Shown piece by piece: positions 1-15,400 of a stretch of 64,000 nt of DNA; the stretch's first letter is position 1, and each line of letters opens with the position of its first letter. A program made the translations under genes and the position numbers. Under the pieces are notes generated by a model. That model was not told the origin of the DNA. It worked only from the letters and a program-made list of their open reading frames with translations, and did no database searches. This DNA is from Cylicocyclus nassatus (Eukaryota > Nematoda > Chromadorea > Rhabditida > Strongylidae): assembly GCA_958299035.1 (NCBI GenBank), contig CATQJL010000316.1, positions 46,187,585 through 46,251,584 on the forward strand, given 5' to 3'.

Positions 1-3000
1 ACTCCAATCTATCGCCTTATGCCGGCCGATAAGAAGAGCGACGAGTTTTTTTTTCTGCTGCTGAATAGGTAGTCACGAAAGGTGCGATGAGTTCGCCGCG
101 AATGATGAGCGAGTGCGATGAGTGTAACTTTCATGGCAGCGATGGTTTCGAATAAGGAAACATGGGTTGATTTATTTGCTGACAAAAAAAATAAAAAGAA
201 ATGGAAAGCTCGTATATTCTATTTCCTAGGAATCTCCACGAACACTTTTTGCTAATTTCAAAGCAAATTTAGTTTTTAGAACCTGTAAGCCAACGTCCAC
301 TGCGGTATGTACACAAAAGATTTTCTTTTGCGGCGCTTATGGGAAAAAGCCAAATTAAAAAAACATACATGTATGCGGATGACGACGTGGATCAGCTTTT
401 TCCCATCGTTTCCGTCGACGCATAATGACCGGAAAATAGTCAGTCCAAAATTTTGCGTAATCTTTTTTGGCTTGCTCCAATTCGCTATGTTCCTCCATGA
501 ATCGAGGATTTTCGCTATACCAAGGACACTCGAATCCTAGGTCGTCAACTCTCCTGTAAAAATTGCATTAGATGATTTCATGACGATAAGAAAAAAGTGT
601 TTTTCAGATCGAGACGCGGAAAGGTGATGAGCTATTGATACCACAAGTTAAGATCGATGCTATGGAGAGACGATTGCATATTTGAGCAATCAAGGACAGC
701 TGTAGCATATTCAAATCATTCACAACCTTGTCCGAGTCACCCATTGCGCGATACAAAAAACCTCCAAAATGTTAATAAGTTGGTTGAATTGAGATAAAAT
801 TGATGAAACTAACTCTCAAGATTTTTAACAGATCTAAAAATACGCAAGCTACACACGAAGTTCCGAAATTTACTTTTCTTTAAGTACTCAAAACAATAAG
901 GTTTACAGACCATCCTCCCTCAAGCAGTCCCGGGGAAGGTCTGTAAAGTTTTCGCTTAGAGACAGGAACGAAACGGAATCCGGTAATTTTTCTACGAAAA
1001 CTGAAAAAAGTTCATAATTACTATTCGATGTTATGTTTCTCCCGATGCTTGCGAAACAGGTAAATGATAAAAAGTCACTTAATATGCCTCGTTGCTGAGG
1101 AAATCCAGAATAAGACGCGCAATGTGTGCAATAACACATATTAAATAGTTCAGTTGTAGGAGTAATAAGAAACAAAAATCTAAAGTTGCTCTTGTACATT
1201 TTACGAGCGCTCGATCTCCAGTAAGCACGAGGACTGTTTCATTGTTCTATTGTTATGCAAATAACATGAGATTGACTCATAATGTGATTCCACTCAAAAA
1301 GTGCGTCTCTATTAGTCATGTACTAATAGAGTTACATATTTCAACAGCTCTATCGAAAAACATGGCTGCAAGCTCGTCTTCCAGCCCGTTCAATAACTAT
1401 AAACAAACCCTTTTTGTGAACACCCGTTGTTACACATTCCTCTTAGCAGTGTTCCACATTTACAGCGAAACAAACGCAAGAGTCTGATTTACTCAGCTGT
1501 CCGTCTTATTCACGGGCAGACTTCCCCCCCCCCCGCCTCCCCCCTTCCCAAGTATACGGTAGAAGCCGACATTTTCTAAATGAACTCACTGGCCCGCCCC
1601 ATTTCTCATGCGGGGCCGCCGCGACTCACTTTCGAATGCAATTACGCGCCGGATGGTCATTGTAGGTTTTCAGTGAGCAGCCGGCGATCTGCCGTCTCTG
1701 CGCTAGCACGCACTCTCTCGTCGGCCGGCCGGACGGCTCGTCAAACACTCTTCCGTCAGCGCTTTTGTCGCGCTAAAACATATGAGAGTGGAAAAACAAC
1801 GAGCGAACTGCTATTACGTTGCTGCTTCAGATTTCATGTGCACCACTATCGTTACGCCAATTGCACTTTTGATAATTGGCGCAAAATTGGGGTGCAAGAC
1901 GAGCGCTTAACTTTCAACCCAGAAATACCTAAATCCCAACGCTACTGCATTATGAACTCAAAATTTTGATTTCTGAAACTTCCAATTGGACTTATGGGTA
2001 CAGTTCTGCGTGCTTATGCTCTCGTTTTCAACTTGAGGTCCCTTTAGTTTGCGTTTAGGTCAAAATCTCATAATTCGAAATCCTAGGAAGAGGGTGCTAC
2101 AGACAAACAAAAATTTTTTCCAGACAATTCTCGAATTGTTGAACGCCACAAGTTACGGAGCAAGTCAGCACAAAGCTATAAAACAAACATTCGCTCTCTT
2201 GCGTCATGCCACCTCACTATGAACAACTCTCAACAATAGAATGGCTGCCCATTCATGGGCATCAAATCCGAAAGAATGAATGGCTCTGTTTTGGGCAAAT
2301 GTTGAGGTAGAATTATTCAACTGTGGTCGTTTTCGTTTGCCTTTTCTTTGGAAAAACTCGGAAGAAAACTCGACAAAAACATAGGTAAAGGAAAGTAAAC
2401 ATCGGGATCCAAGGCTTCAAAGAAATTCTCGAGTTGGAGAATCAAACATCGAAGTTTTTGAAAAATTTTAGACAATTCTAAATAACTCAAAAAATAACGA
2501 CGTAAATCTACCAGCTCCTCCTTCCCTACTGAATGGTTTTAAAGGAATTCCGCAGATGTTATTTACACAAAAGAGCAGAGAAAGAAAGGGGTTCATTTTT
2601 GTTGAGATTCTATTATTTTCATTTCTGCAAGTCATGAAATAAAACTTCCTTTTTATTTCCATTGTATTGATTTTCTCTATACTTATTTACACACCACATG
2701 AAGGTAGCTTCCCGACATGCTATAGAAATCAATTCAGTAGCATTTGCGTTTTATGCAACTAATTAAGCTCATAATTTTTCATAGGTGTTTCATCCAGCAA
2801 AGACATTTCGTAAGCGATGCTAACTGAATAAATATATGAATTATTGATACAGCTTTCGCCAAAACCAATGATAATCTTATGACAATATAACCCGGCGCAA
2901 TGATTCAAGCTCGTGGATTTTTCTTTACCTGAAGGCTATATAGCATAAATTGAAAATTTTGATGGCTTGGCTTGATCGGGTAGTTTGTCACTTTTGCAAT

Positions 3001-6000
3001 ATCGAGAAGCAGGCTGAGTGGCTGCCATTTGTCGGTCCCCCATTGTGAAGTGAAGTGCGCGTAACATAACGAGATTGTGTTACAGACGCAGAGACGAGTC
3101 AGTGCACCTCGTTATTTATAGAGATACCTGCTCGGTTTGTAAACCTCCCCCCCCCCCATAAGTGGAAACCTCTGTGATCGTTCTGGTCCCTACGGTACCT
3201 TTACTGTACTTTGATCTTGCGCCTTCTTTCGTGCTCTCTCATAAAAAAGTGCATCAACAGCCAAACGACCCACAAACACCACGGCATGTGTGTATGTGGG
3301 GACAGCTGAGCTGCGCATCGAGATGTTGGGCTGATTGCGCTTCGATCTGCCCCCCCCCCCTTGCTCCATCCCTCTCCCCCCCCCCCCCTGCTCCGACGAC
3401 GAGAATATGTGCCCCGGTCCCGGGTTTATGCATGTAATGGCGTTGCCGCACAAAAAACAACTTAATTTACGAGGTGCAGCGCAGCGGCGAAAGTGCACGC
3501 AACTGAAGGAGATGCACTTGCCAGATAAGCATTTCAACTGCCGCCCCGAAGAACAAAGCTTATCGAGCAATCAGATTCTCAGAAGAGATATAATTAATGA
3601 GGAAAAGAGAAAAAAATCAAATTATGGCCGCTATGTGACGTGCCAGGGCGCTTATGATACAAAGCAAATGATTTTGAGAGCATTGTAAGCATTTAAAAAG
3701 CTGCTTGTCCTTTTATGGATTATTCAGTAGGGGTATTTAAATAATCGGAAAATTATAAACATAAATTGTAGCATTAGTTGTAGTAATTCGAAGAAATGTG
3801 GAAGTAAAAACTATTGAAACAAATGCAAGACATGTAAGAAATAGTTTCAAGTATTTAAATTTCTCAAAGGAAGTGATTGTCAGAATATATCCCATTAAAG
3901 ACCGAAATGAGTCCTGGTGATCAACGGCATCCTTCGGAAGATTTTATCTCATTGTTTCAATGTTTGTTATTTTCCTGAACCCTTGCGGATGAGTTGTTTT
4001 CAACAAACAACTTTTAACATCTGATTTCCTAGCTAACGTCAGGACCAGAAAAAGATCCGCCTAAGAGGCATGCAAATCGTCAGAAATTCATACTAAAAAA
4101 GTTCTGAAAATCATGATGTCGTCATTGGGTTAGTCATGTTATAAACGCTGAACGACTCAATGCGAGAGTTTCAAAAAAAATGTTGAACTACTTGTTTAAG
4201 ACAATATTGCCGTTAAATGCTATTTTTTACACTTTGTCTTCTACCTATAAAAACCGAAAAAAATCCTGTCTATGTAAGCTTGACATGCAAGACTTCTGAT
4301 AAGGTCATTGCCACAACACAAAATCTCATCATTTCTCATACAAAAGAAAAAACAAAGAGCACTCTTGTTATATTTCTTCTTTTTCTTTTCTAGATTTCTA
4401 TGTCAAACTTTAAGCGGATTAAACTTTCACAGGGTGGTAAATGTATGCAAAATAAGCCGTATAAATCATGCAGAATTTATGCTGGCGAAAAATGAGAATG
4501 TGAAGGCATATGAAAACGTTCTACAATTTTTTTCCCCCAGCTTTCCTAGGAAACGATCACAAATAGTGCAAAAGTGGAACTACGTACTGGTGCAAAGTAT
4601 GTAGTTCTTGCGATGTTTGATCAGTTACTAAACGCTCATATATTTCATATCGAAGCAAGTGTTTTGGTGATTCTGAACAGCTAGCTATGGTACCTACTAG
4701 TTTTTGAGTGGAAATCTACAAATCGTCCCCTTTGCTGCGCAGGACGCAGGATCATCTGCTTATCGCATGACCTTGCCAAAAGCGTTTTATCGCTGTTTTT
4801 TTCACAATGTGACGGCGACTGTCCCCATGTCAAGCCCGTGTAATTAGGGAAAAGCAAGACTCACCCGCCGGGAGGTCCAGTGTAGTGCCACGTTGCCATG
4901 TCGGTCGACGAACTGTGGGGCAGAGAAGCACAGTGGGTGACGGCGGTTGTGGGCCGTGTCTGGCGCCCTCTCGCGCCCCCGTAGTGCCTGTAGCCGGTGA
5001 CACAATGAGGACAGCTATCACAACCCGCACATCATCCCGCTTGCCACCTCCGGCTCAACTGGCAGCAGCTCGAGGTCGCCACCTGATCTCTCTCGCTCGA
5101 CTTCCTTTGTGGCCCCCCGCCAAATTTTCTCACCCGCATCGGAGGTACACGTGCACACGTTGTGTCAGTCGTGAATTGCTGTCTGCGTATATTCCGGGGG
5201 CAAAACCGGTCGGTCCCCCGCCAGGCCGTTGCCCAGTCATGCGTCTCACATATTTTACTAAGGCGCGCGCTCTATGGACGAGAGGGGCGGGCAGCTCAAA
5301 GACAGATGTTTGAGATGTGCTCTGTTGCAATCCGATGAGTAAACAAAAACACTAGCAAAGACCTTCCGATTGGAATGCGATCCTCCAGATCAAATCCAGT
5401 GCGGAGCTTCTGCTTTTGATTGCTTGCGAAATATTAAGTTCAATGCGTAACTCTTGAACCAAAAAAATTTCAAAAATCTGCTCTGAACATGTTTGGAAAA
5501 ATTACTCATTTCATACAAATAAGGCTTGTAATGTATTATGGCTGTGTTTCTTAGAAATCTCAAAGAACTTATTTAAGACGAAAAAAAGCCGAACAAAAAA
5601 CTGGAAAATCCTAACTATTCAAGCATTTGATCACACCACACATTTCTTCTTCTAAGGAACGGTACATCGTGGAACCAAGAGCAGAAGAACTTTAATTTAT
5701 TCTGATTATCAAGGAATTCCATCACAGAATTTCAGTAAAAAAAAAATTGTGTGTTTATTTATCAGCTTGTATCGCCGCCATGTGCCGTAATCTTCTTTGT
5801 TTTCTAGGCACCAATGGCGGGGAGACGGTCAAGAAGGCGCGATTTTTCTAGCTGCCAACTTAAAACTTCAGTTTCTTGCTATGGGAGTGTTCAAAAAGTG
5901 CCGGACAAAGTCCATCGGCTTACTAGCTGTTTGAAGTAACCATTAGATAAGTTCGACGACTTTTGCTAGAAAACTGACCGAAATAATTACAAAATTGCTA

Positions 6001-9000
6001 TAAACTGCATTTTCATGGGTTTTTGACCTTCAACAATTTTGTTTTGAATCGATTCAAAGATGATAAGATCGAAGAATTCCTGCAGTTCTCTAATATACTT
6101 CTTTTGAAATTTCAAATACTCTGGAACTTCATAAAACACTAAATATGTGCTATATGCTGCCCATCTGGCAATAGGAATCGCGCCTCTTGACATACACCCC
6201 CAATGGCGCTCACCGAGGTTAACTCCCCCCCCCCTTCCAAGAATAATTCTCCGAATTTTGTAAAGTTACTCATATGGATTATAAAAATGTGCAGACTTGT
6301 TTATAAGTTGAAGCAGTTTTTGCAAAAATTTTGAGATCCCAAAGCATTTTTCGGGTGCCTGACTAGCGCCACATTCTTCATTCAATTTCTGTTGCACCCT
6401 CCTCCTCCCCCCCCCCTCCCTCTTCCCTCCTCCACCCCCGACCGAAGATCCTGGAAGAGCCATTGATAGGCACCACAGAAAGCAATTATCTTTCTCTAGA
6501 ACATATCGAAATGAACAGATTCGTCAAAAATGGATATTTTTCAAGAGCGTGAAAGTATTTTTGCAAGCCCTTTGTCTCAAAATCATCACCCTAAGTGCTT
6601 GTGCTTCCAGCCAATAACACATTTTTCTGCATCAATAAATTTTCGCTGACCCCTTGAAATTCTCGCTATCTGCTCATATGGACGGCGACAAGCAGCATTC
6701 AGCGCTAAGCGACGTAATTCGTCATTTAAGATGTTTATCAAATGGATTATTACCCACAGAATTTATGGCGACAGTCTTGATAATTTATAAAAGTACATAT
6801 TAACTGACGCTTTTTTCATAGAATTCAACTCGATTTAGTAACTAGGACAACTGTGCAAGAAACTGCGACTCATTTTTCAATCTCCAGTGAGACAACATCA
6901 AACCGCGAGATCCACTCTGTATGTAAACATATACTAATACACACTTGGCCGACCCTCAACGGATGAAATTGAGCTGTAAACATTACACCCGAGTGCCCGA
7001 TGACCTGTAATTGGCTCGGATCAATTCTCGTGTACTGACTGGAATTAGTGATGTGAAACGCATGTCTTTACATAATTCATCTTATTTTCTGCTTAGAAAA
7101 TATTTTTCGCCTCTAATGTGCTCGAAATGCGGAAATGCAATAATATATGTGCTCGAGTCGCATAGGCAATTAGTCAGCTGTGCATCGTAATTCTGCTCCT
7201 GCGTCAGCTCGCGGAAAAAAAACCAAGTGCTTCCTGCCATCGCCTTTTTTCGGGGTTCCTTTGAAGGAACTCTCTTGTTCTAGAAAAGTCTAAATATTTG
7301 AATGGTTTCGAGAGGCCAATGAAAGCTGTAAAATGGTATGCTATTCGAGGACGACATGTAATGTGACGGGCAATTTGGTGGCTTTGTCAATGACGCGCTG
7401 CCTAGCCTTGCGCCCCGACCCGAAACGGGGCGAGGGTAATCTCCAGCTATAAGGGCCCCCTTCGCGGATAATTGCACCGCCGCAGCAAAGCAGTGAAACA
7501 GCGGAAACAACATCCGATTCGACGCGCGCGCGACGGGTATCTCTTTATTTGGTTAGTGCACTTCATTGAGGCGCCCCATGTGCGCAAACAAGTGGGACAC
7601 AACCGCTGAATCGAATTCGGAGACTTCACCTTTTATGCATTGTATGGTTTTTGGAACCATTCCACAAATATCCAAAATTCCAAGCTTCGTATATCTGTCC
7701 ATAGGGGGGGGGGGGGGTAGCGGAAATGCACTGAACTATAAACTCCATCATACCTTATCGGGTTGTTGACAAGTCTTGCACCAAAGAATTGGAATCAAAA
7801 ATGTTTAGTTAATTTTTTCGAAGCACACAATTCAGGTTTTGTAACATATATCAAAAGTTGTTTGTCGTAATCGACAGAGATTTTTTTGGCTTACAGGTAA
7901 AAAGTTGAATCAAAAATTCGAGATCATAACTATTCGTAGAACATCCAACCGACACGTCCCAGATAGAAAAAACATGTTGAAAGCGAAACATAAATGGAAA
8001 CTCAGTGAAAGCTTCAGTAAACGGAAGACAAAAAAGCCACATTTTGGGTGGTAATTCTCATCAGTTTGTATCAGCACGATATGGCAATATACATTTTTTC
8101 CTTCAAATACTTGCGGGAAATACGAATGTTCTTTATCTAATAAGCGAAGTTAAATTCGTCGAATTTTGTAAAGATAATGAGATCCTAATTTTTGATGCAA
8201 GACTTATGTATCAACCTAACACTTTATTAGCATTCTAAACAAAGACTTTGCTAAGAAATTTCAAAATTTTTACCCATTTTTAAGATGCTAAAGGCATCAG
8301 ACTGCTGCCGTATAGAGAAAGAGAAAGTGAAATGTTCTGCAAGAAATTGCAGAAGAGGAAGCAAATGGAGAACCAGCCAAATTGGATGAAAAATGAAAAA
8401 ATTGAGCATGTTTACAAATGTCTCAAGCTTGCTGATAATGTGTACATTTACTGCATCAAACACGCCAGTAGGTAAGCAATTTGAGTTTTTCAGGAGCTTC
8501 TGGTATTTACTAGAATTAGAATAGCATCAATAAAGGACTAACATTTTATTTTGAGATTCGAATATTTATGCGTTGGAAAATTCGTTTATTTCCTTTTTTG
8601 TAAACATGATGTTGTGTTCTGCCAAGAGATGTTCCGAAAAATGACACGAATTATCCGGTAACTTGACACCACAGTCGTCTGAATTTATTGAACTTCAAGA
8701 TTGATGAAAACCCTAGTAATCAAGTGCGGTACTAGAGCCTTTTCTAAGTACTCATCATTTATTTGCGCTGGGATATACTTATATCACACAAGAACAATGA
8801 CATGGAAAAGTGCATTCATGTTCATTGCGTATGCGAAGCTTTTTTTTAACGTAGTAGGATTAGACAGCATCCGGCGGTTCGTTTGTTAGTATTTTATACT
8901 ATTTTAGTAGCATAATTTATGATAGTGCCAACCAATTTTTTTTCTGCTATAACTTGAGGAAAATCAAGAGATACTATTAATCCAATCAATCTTCTCAAAT

Positions 9001-9400
9001 AGTGCGTTCTGTAAAAGAAGAATAGGACTTATTATTAGTGAATCAACGAATTACTGCCGTGGTGTTCACGTGATTTTCGTGACTTTCATGAAAACTCCAA
9101 CCACATTAGAAATTGTAAAAAGTCTGGCATGCTACGGAAATGCCAGTACTACAACGATCCATCACCACCTGACAGATGTTCCATCCCTGGTTTACTAGGA
9201 TCCGTGGTGCACACAAGAGCGCTGTCCCCCGAGTTTACTCAGCAAACAAATCGTCCTTGAGAAGGCGTAACCGTGTGGATTAAGTGTTCGAAGATACTTT
9301 TTCACGATTTCCCTCGCCTCGATGGAGAAAAGTCGTCTGCGCTTAATGCAGTGCTTAGAAAAATTAGCCCCCGTTTCAGTCCCCGTTCAAATTTGAAACA
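1..9400. other. Gene-free AT-rich DNA with GC islands and C/G homopolymers
   Basis: No exon or RNA gene is recognised. GC/CpG-richer islands lie at about 1500-1770 and 4860-5310. Runs of ten or more C or G occur near 1526, 3147, 3351, 3378, 6228, 6408 and 7704. A small hairpin is at 1307-1331. A diverged repeat at about 7890-8200 resembles 50330-50650. Open frames over the C runs (3162-3688) are low-complexity proline or glycine frames on both strands and are not accepted as genes. Confidence 0.6.
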
Positions 9401-12400
9401 AACGCTTGAGCAAGCAATTAACTATGCGCGAAGAAGGTGGTCGCCCCCCGCGCCAGATCGCTATCTCCGGCGGCGGCGATTAGGCGGCGAATGAGCGGCG
9501 CGCGGCACGACGTGAACTTGTCCTCAGCTGCCGCCACTCTCGGTCGTGACGCACATCACGACGATCGCGTCTCATTAGCACATCATCTGTTGCCGGCCGC
9601 GACAACTGGCCAGCCGAGAGAATAACATAGTGCTGCAAAAAAATCGCGTGTCCGATTGTGCGCACTCTAATCGCATAAATCGTCGTTTTTTCCGCGGCTA
9701 CCATCACCGCCGAACGTGACAGAATTGACAGATTGCGTTTTGTAAGTCAGCCGTTCTTTCGCTCGCAACACTCTATGAAATCAGCGGCAATAAAAAGCTG
9801 GTTCGAATGATAGGGAATAGAAAACATGAGCAGATTGATTCTTCGCTTCGCGCTTTCTTATGGACTTGCAAATAGTCTGAGAACTCAATCAGCAAAGTGC
9901 TTTCTAATCACATAAAATGCAATGATGATGGCAGATGTTTGAAATATGCGCCCGACTCAGCCATATTCCAGCCTCTTATAAACAGCGCCGATTGTTTTGC
10001 AAATCAGAAACACATCTATGATCATGATGTGGAGGTGTTTCTCCCCTCTCCTGATGGCGTGTTCTGTTTCAAAACTAGTTCCGGTTGCGGACATTTGTTG
10101 TAAATTATTCACTGACCAACATTCGTTTATGTATTTGCAGTTTATGATTTTTGCATGAGAATGAGCTTTGTTTTCTTTGCTGCTTTGTTATTTCTATAAT
10201 AGACCAGGAGTGTAAGAGAAGTCCTTAAAGTTTTATGCCCTTATGTCTGGGAATATTTGCATCACGGTTTTCATATGAAGACTAAGATGAACCACACTTG
10301 TTTTTGTAAAGCCCCTAATGCTAATGAGATTAATTGAAAAAAATCAGTAGCCTTTCTCATCTAGGCACGGAAATGACATATCTAGTATCAAGAAATCACG
10401 AGAAATTCATCGAGCCTCTTCTTTTTGGCCATACTTGCATAACTATAAAGTAAACTGTTAACTTGTAACATAAGTTTCGTTACACTTTCTTCGTGTTCCT
10501 CGGAAATACTCGATAGTTCAGCAAAGTTTTGGCACATTTGAATAATGGACAAAGGGCTACCCATCGGTAATTATTTTCACCTTCAGGGATATGGATTACA
10601 ATAGATATAAAGACTAAAGATTTCCTGATTGCAATTTAATTCTTATGCTTTCCCTTTTTCTTCCAAAAATTCTCTCGCTCTTTTTATGTTTCTAGAACAT
10701 GTGAATTTTCAGGGACAACTATTACGAAAGCTGCACGGAACTCTAGAATTTTCAATAACGCAATTTGGAAGTTTGCCAAAAAATTTGAGCAAATTTTGAC
10801 TGATCCAAAAATTGAATTTTTGTTTATGACATGTATATTAGAAGAGCTGCAATCCTCCACGTGGAAAAAAGAGAAAGAATATTTTGAGTAATTTATGAAG
10901 ATTTTTTCTTCGAGGGTAACAACTCTCATGATTAGAGAAATACTAGAACTGTTTCTAAGAATCTACAGACTTCTCTTGAAACTCCTTAGACAGGTAGGAA
11001 GTCTATAGGTTCATTCGTTCTATCGTAAGTTCCAATCGTGTAGAGCTAGAAAAAAAGCGACAGGGGCTCCCAATTAATGCTACATATCCCCTTATACGCC
11101 ACATTTGTCCCATCGGCGATGAGCCGAGAACATTATGGCAACGTAATTATTCTAATGCCCTTTAACATGTCATACTCAATGCAGGGGCGCAAGCGTTCGC
11201 TCGTAACTCATTTGGCCGCGGTCGTCTCGTCGTCCGCTTCTTCGGCCGCTCTCCCCCGTCGTCGTTTAACTGCTGCTGTCGCGCTCGCACTCTGCGCTCA
11301 TGCACCATTATCTCTCGCTCGCGCTCGCGTTGTTTTGTTTACTCTACCCCGACGTGCGCGGATATTGGCGACAATTAATCGAGGAGGCGGAACGCGCAAC
11401 ACTCAAGCACTTTTTGACCTGACATGCTCTTGAGCATGCGAAGTGCGAAGAGACTGGCGAACATGCGTAGCTAATAGATTTGAAACGTTACTTTAGTGTT
11501 CTTGCGTTGCTGACAGCATTTACGCGTAAACAATGCCGATGTGTGCTCTATGACAGTTTTTTACGCGCAGGTAGCAAGCAAGTTGTTGGCAATTGCGAGC
11601 ATGGGATCTGTTTCTCCGTAGATGCTGTCGTCACCGCAAGGGCACAGCACTAACGTCAAATCTAGATTGTAGAAGAGACGACGAGGAAGTAGCTAAAACG
11701 GGACATAGAATGCAAAAGCGGAATTAGCAAGATTCTCCAGCGATGAGAATTAACGGCTGACTTATCTGCTCAGTAAAGCAGTGACTGAAATTTAAACACT
11801 TTCCGTCCAGAAATCAAAACATAGTTTAAAAACTCGATTAGACCTCTACACTGACAGCTTAATTATAATGCACTTGCAACAATTAGCTTGAGTCTTGTGT
11901 GGTTAAGGGTTTCCTTTTTTTTCAAACATAGTGCAGATAGTACGCCAACCTAAGATTCTGAATTCATCTGGCTCTGGATCAATATTCAAATCAAGCCTAC
12001 CTAATCAGCGATGGACCCATATGGGTCACTGATAAGTGGCATTTTCTGCAAAATCTTTTGTTAAGATACACAATTTTTGCGTAAATACTTCCACTTCCTG
12101 GCTAGCATCAAACGTGACAAACAACCGCCAGAATCTAATCCCGAAAAAGTTGTGCAATGTCTCACCATTGCCGACAGGTTAGAGAATTTTGTTCTCCACG
12201 TTCAAGAGTACAGAAAAAGTCTGTCATTTTCATATTAAAATCACAAAAACCAGCAGTGTTTGCTATCTCCACGCGTCTACGCCAGATAGAAAAACTCGTC
12301 ACACCCATTGCACGTGTACGAGGCTGACTGGCAAAGTGGAAACAGATGTCATCCATGCCTATAATAAAGTTGTGTGTAATCAGTCACACAAAAAGCTCGA

Positions 12401-15400
12401 GACAATGCTTTCAAGCAGGACTTTGAGACTGATTTAGCAATCGCGCGCTATTGTCAGATCGGTAGCGGCATTGGTCTGCTGGTCCCTAACGGAATGCAGT
12501 CCCCCCAAATTGATCGAGTCACATTAGCTATCGTTTTGCTGTGGCTCTCTACTCTTCCGCTTTCATTCGCCTCCAGTACCCATTCGCCAACGATTAGTCA
12601 TTTAGTTGATACATTTCTTCGCTTTCCGTCCATCCTCTATCCCAGTCTATCTTCCACTTCTCGTGTTTCGCAAAGGGTTTCAAACGAAATGCTTGATAGG
12701 AAGGAAGAACTCAAGCGGTGCTCTCACCTGTGCAGCAAACAATAAATCATTCATTATGCCATATTATGAGACTTGTTGGCCCGTATAGCTCATGTCTAGG
12801 ACTATTACTGAGCTAATTATAGGTTTAGCGCACAGATCAGCCTATGCAAAGTTGCGCGTCGTCGTCAACAGCATTGAGTGCATCTTTGTTTTTATTTCGG
12901 TTTGCTGAGTTTGCATTCGCACTGCGGATGACTTCGAGTAAGCGGAGTAGCGAACACTTTGCGATGCACTCGCGATGTTCGCGATGAACTCGCGGGAATG
13001 CGATGGCGCAATAATTGTTTGGTCAGCGGGTGACTCGTCGGATTATGGCACGCTGATGGGCGCCGTCGTCACGTCGGCGTCTCCGCCGCAGCGCGCGTCT
13101 CTCGCCGGTCATTTATTATCGCGGCATAGTATCGCTCAAAAGAACACAACCCGATCGCTACTTCGTTGTCGCCTCGCCTCGTGTGTCAAGAACACTAAGA
13201 ACTCTACACGGCAGAACATGAGCTGTGCTGCGAAGGGCATCGTTTTTTGCACTACGCGCCTGTGATTTGTGTTCTCTGAAAAGCGCGCGCAGCACCTCGC
13301 TTTATAAGCGCTCGACAAAGCACGACCCGGAAATGAAAAAATGCCGCGATTGCATCCATGCACGAGAAGGTGGTTGGTCATCTATACTGAAAACTCTACT
13401 CTTATACACCATAATTTTTACTTCTCCACCTGTATCGTTCTAGATTTTAGTATCGTGGTGGTTGTATCTATTAGATGAGGATTAATCACTGCTTTCGCGG
13501 TGGCGGCAATATTTGCGCGAAAAGATCAACATGTTCGAAAATGCCGACAGCTTGCTTGCGACTTGCGCGCATAAAAACGGACATAGCGCGCACATTGCCA
13601 TTGTTTACGTGCAATTTTTTTGGCAATGGAAGAGCTTCATATTAACTGCAAATTTGCTTGCACGCATTAATTTCCGTGCAAGGTTGTAAGGCCTGTACAT
13701 GACCAAATGTCTGCCAGACAAGCAAGTTCATTGCATTCACAGCGCCCCACATTCTCATACCCCGAGTGTAACAATCGGGATTATATTGACGGCCGCTGTT
13801 AGTAATTAGAGGCAATAATTTGTGGACCCGTCAAGCTAGGTTGTACTGGTGTCTTAGCCCAAAATGTTTTTATTTTTCACTTTATCACGGTAGAGTGGAC
13901 GCATTTTTTGGTACAACGACTAGTGCAGCTTTTTGCTTTACTTTTTGCTCAACTTCTTTTCGCTGTTATCTAATATGCTAGTGAAAGGATGTGTAAATGT
14001 GTGTTGTGATGGTGTTGGATGAGGCAAGTGCAACCCATTGAAAGTATTACCCTTGAGTACTTAGAGGATTGTACTATCCATCAAAGTTTCATGCACATCA
14101 ATCGTTTCATGCACTTTTTGTTTAGTACATAGAAAGACTTGACAATAAAAAAATTGTTATTTGCTTCTCGTTTTCTTTTGTCCTGTAGAACATGGAAGGA
14201 ATTTGCATTGAATATGTTCATCACTGTTCATGAATACATTTCATCAGGCACTCATCTGCGTTTCAGCTACTCTTAGTGCACCTATTTGGATTCTTGATAC
14301 TAGTCCATTTATTGTGTCAGTTCACATAATTCATTCATTTCTCAGCAGAAGCTAGAACAGCTTAGAATGGCTAGCGTTTTTCGGAACATATGCATCAAGT
14401 GGGGAGCTAAGCCCGGAACCGGTTTCATTTCGGGAGAATGTGCAGAGGGTGCCCCGCTCGTCGCCCGTGTCACTCTTTTACTTCATCACGCGCGTCTTAT
14501 TATCAAGTCAACATCGTGGGGAGTGCTTCGCGCTCGGCTAATTCATCCCCCCCCCTCTATTAGCAGATGATTGTAATCCGCAGAGCGTAAGGACCAATTG
14601 CATGGGCCCCAGGTCGACCGACAGCTAAATCTATGCGGGGCGCAACGGCTCGTTAGGCTTAGCACCGAGGAATAATGTATCACCGGCTGGTTAGGCAAAG
14701 AAGTGCAGATTAGCTCAGCCGAATTTGGTCCCCCTGTAGCCATGAGTTAAATTCCTTTCAAAAAAAGTGAAAGCTCAGAATAGAGTGCAGCAATAAGAGC
14801 ATGTCATCTATAATAACTTGATATATTGCATTGCATATGCTCGGAATTCTACGACCTCCGCACTTACAAATTGCGAGTCGTCAACAACTTTTTTTTCCAA
14901 GTACAAGTGTTTTTTGTGCCAAATATTGAGTTACAAATGAATCCACCATAGGGATCTTGAGTGAATACCTGCACAATCAGTGGAAATCCCCCCCCCCCCC
15001 ACTCCTCCTTCTTAGCGTCCAACCCCTGCTTCTTGATCATAAGTGGGGCAGCCAGAGGGAGGCGTGTCGGCGCTTTTTTGCGTTTGTCGCAAAGTTGCTT
15101 TTGGACTCGATTCCTTCCCTCTAATCGCTGTTGAAAACATGGCTGGATGTTTTTTACACCGAAGTGCCCCTTAGAGAAAAAGGACGATTGACCTCAAGTA
15201 TAAATTGACTTTGGCACAAATTCTCAAATATATGCCTTTGATCGTACTAGGCGTTAAGTCAACATTGACAGTGCATGCAAAAAGTGCCTGAAATTTCTGA
15301 AGGGTTTGTTTGGCATCTTAATAGAACTTCAAGAAAGAAGTAGAAATGATATCTTTGTTATTTGTGGTAAAGATAGCGAGTGAGATATCTCCAAGTGTTA

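Noticed and set aside
1580..1969. 129-codon plus-strand frame
   Set aside because: Similar GC-driven frame with no recognisable family or splice partners.
3162..3688. Overlapping Pro-rich and Gly-rich frames on both strands
   Set aside because: Created by two poly-C runs; low complexity in every frame.
4885..5313. 142-codon plus-strand frame in a GC-rich island
   Set aside because: Arg/Pro/Ala-rich, as expected from stop-poor GC-rich DNA; no domain and open frames on both strands.
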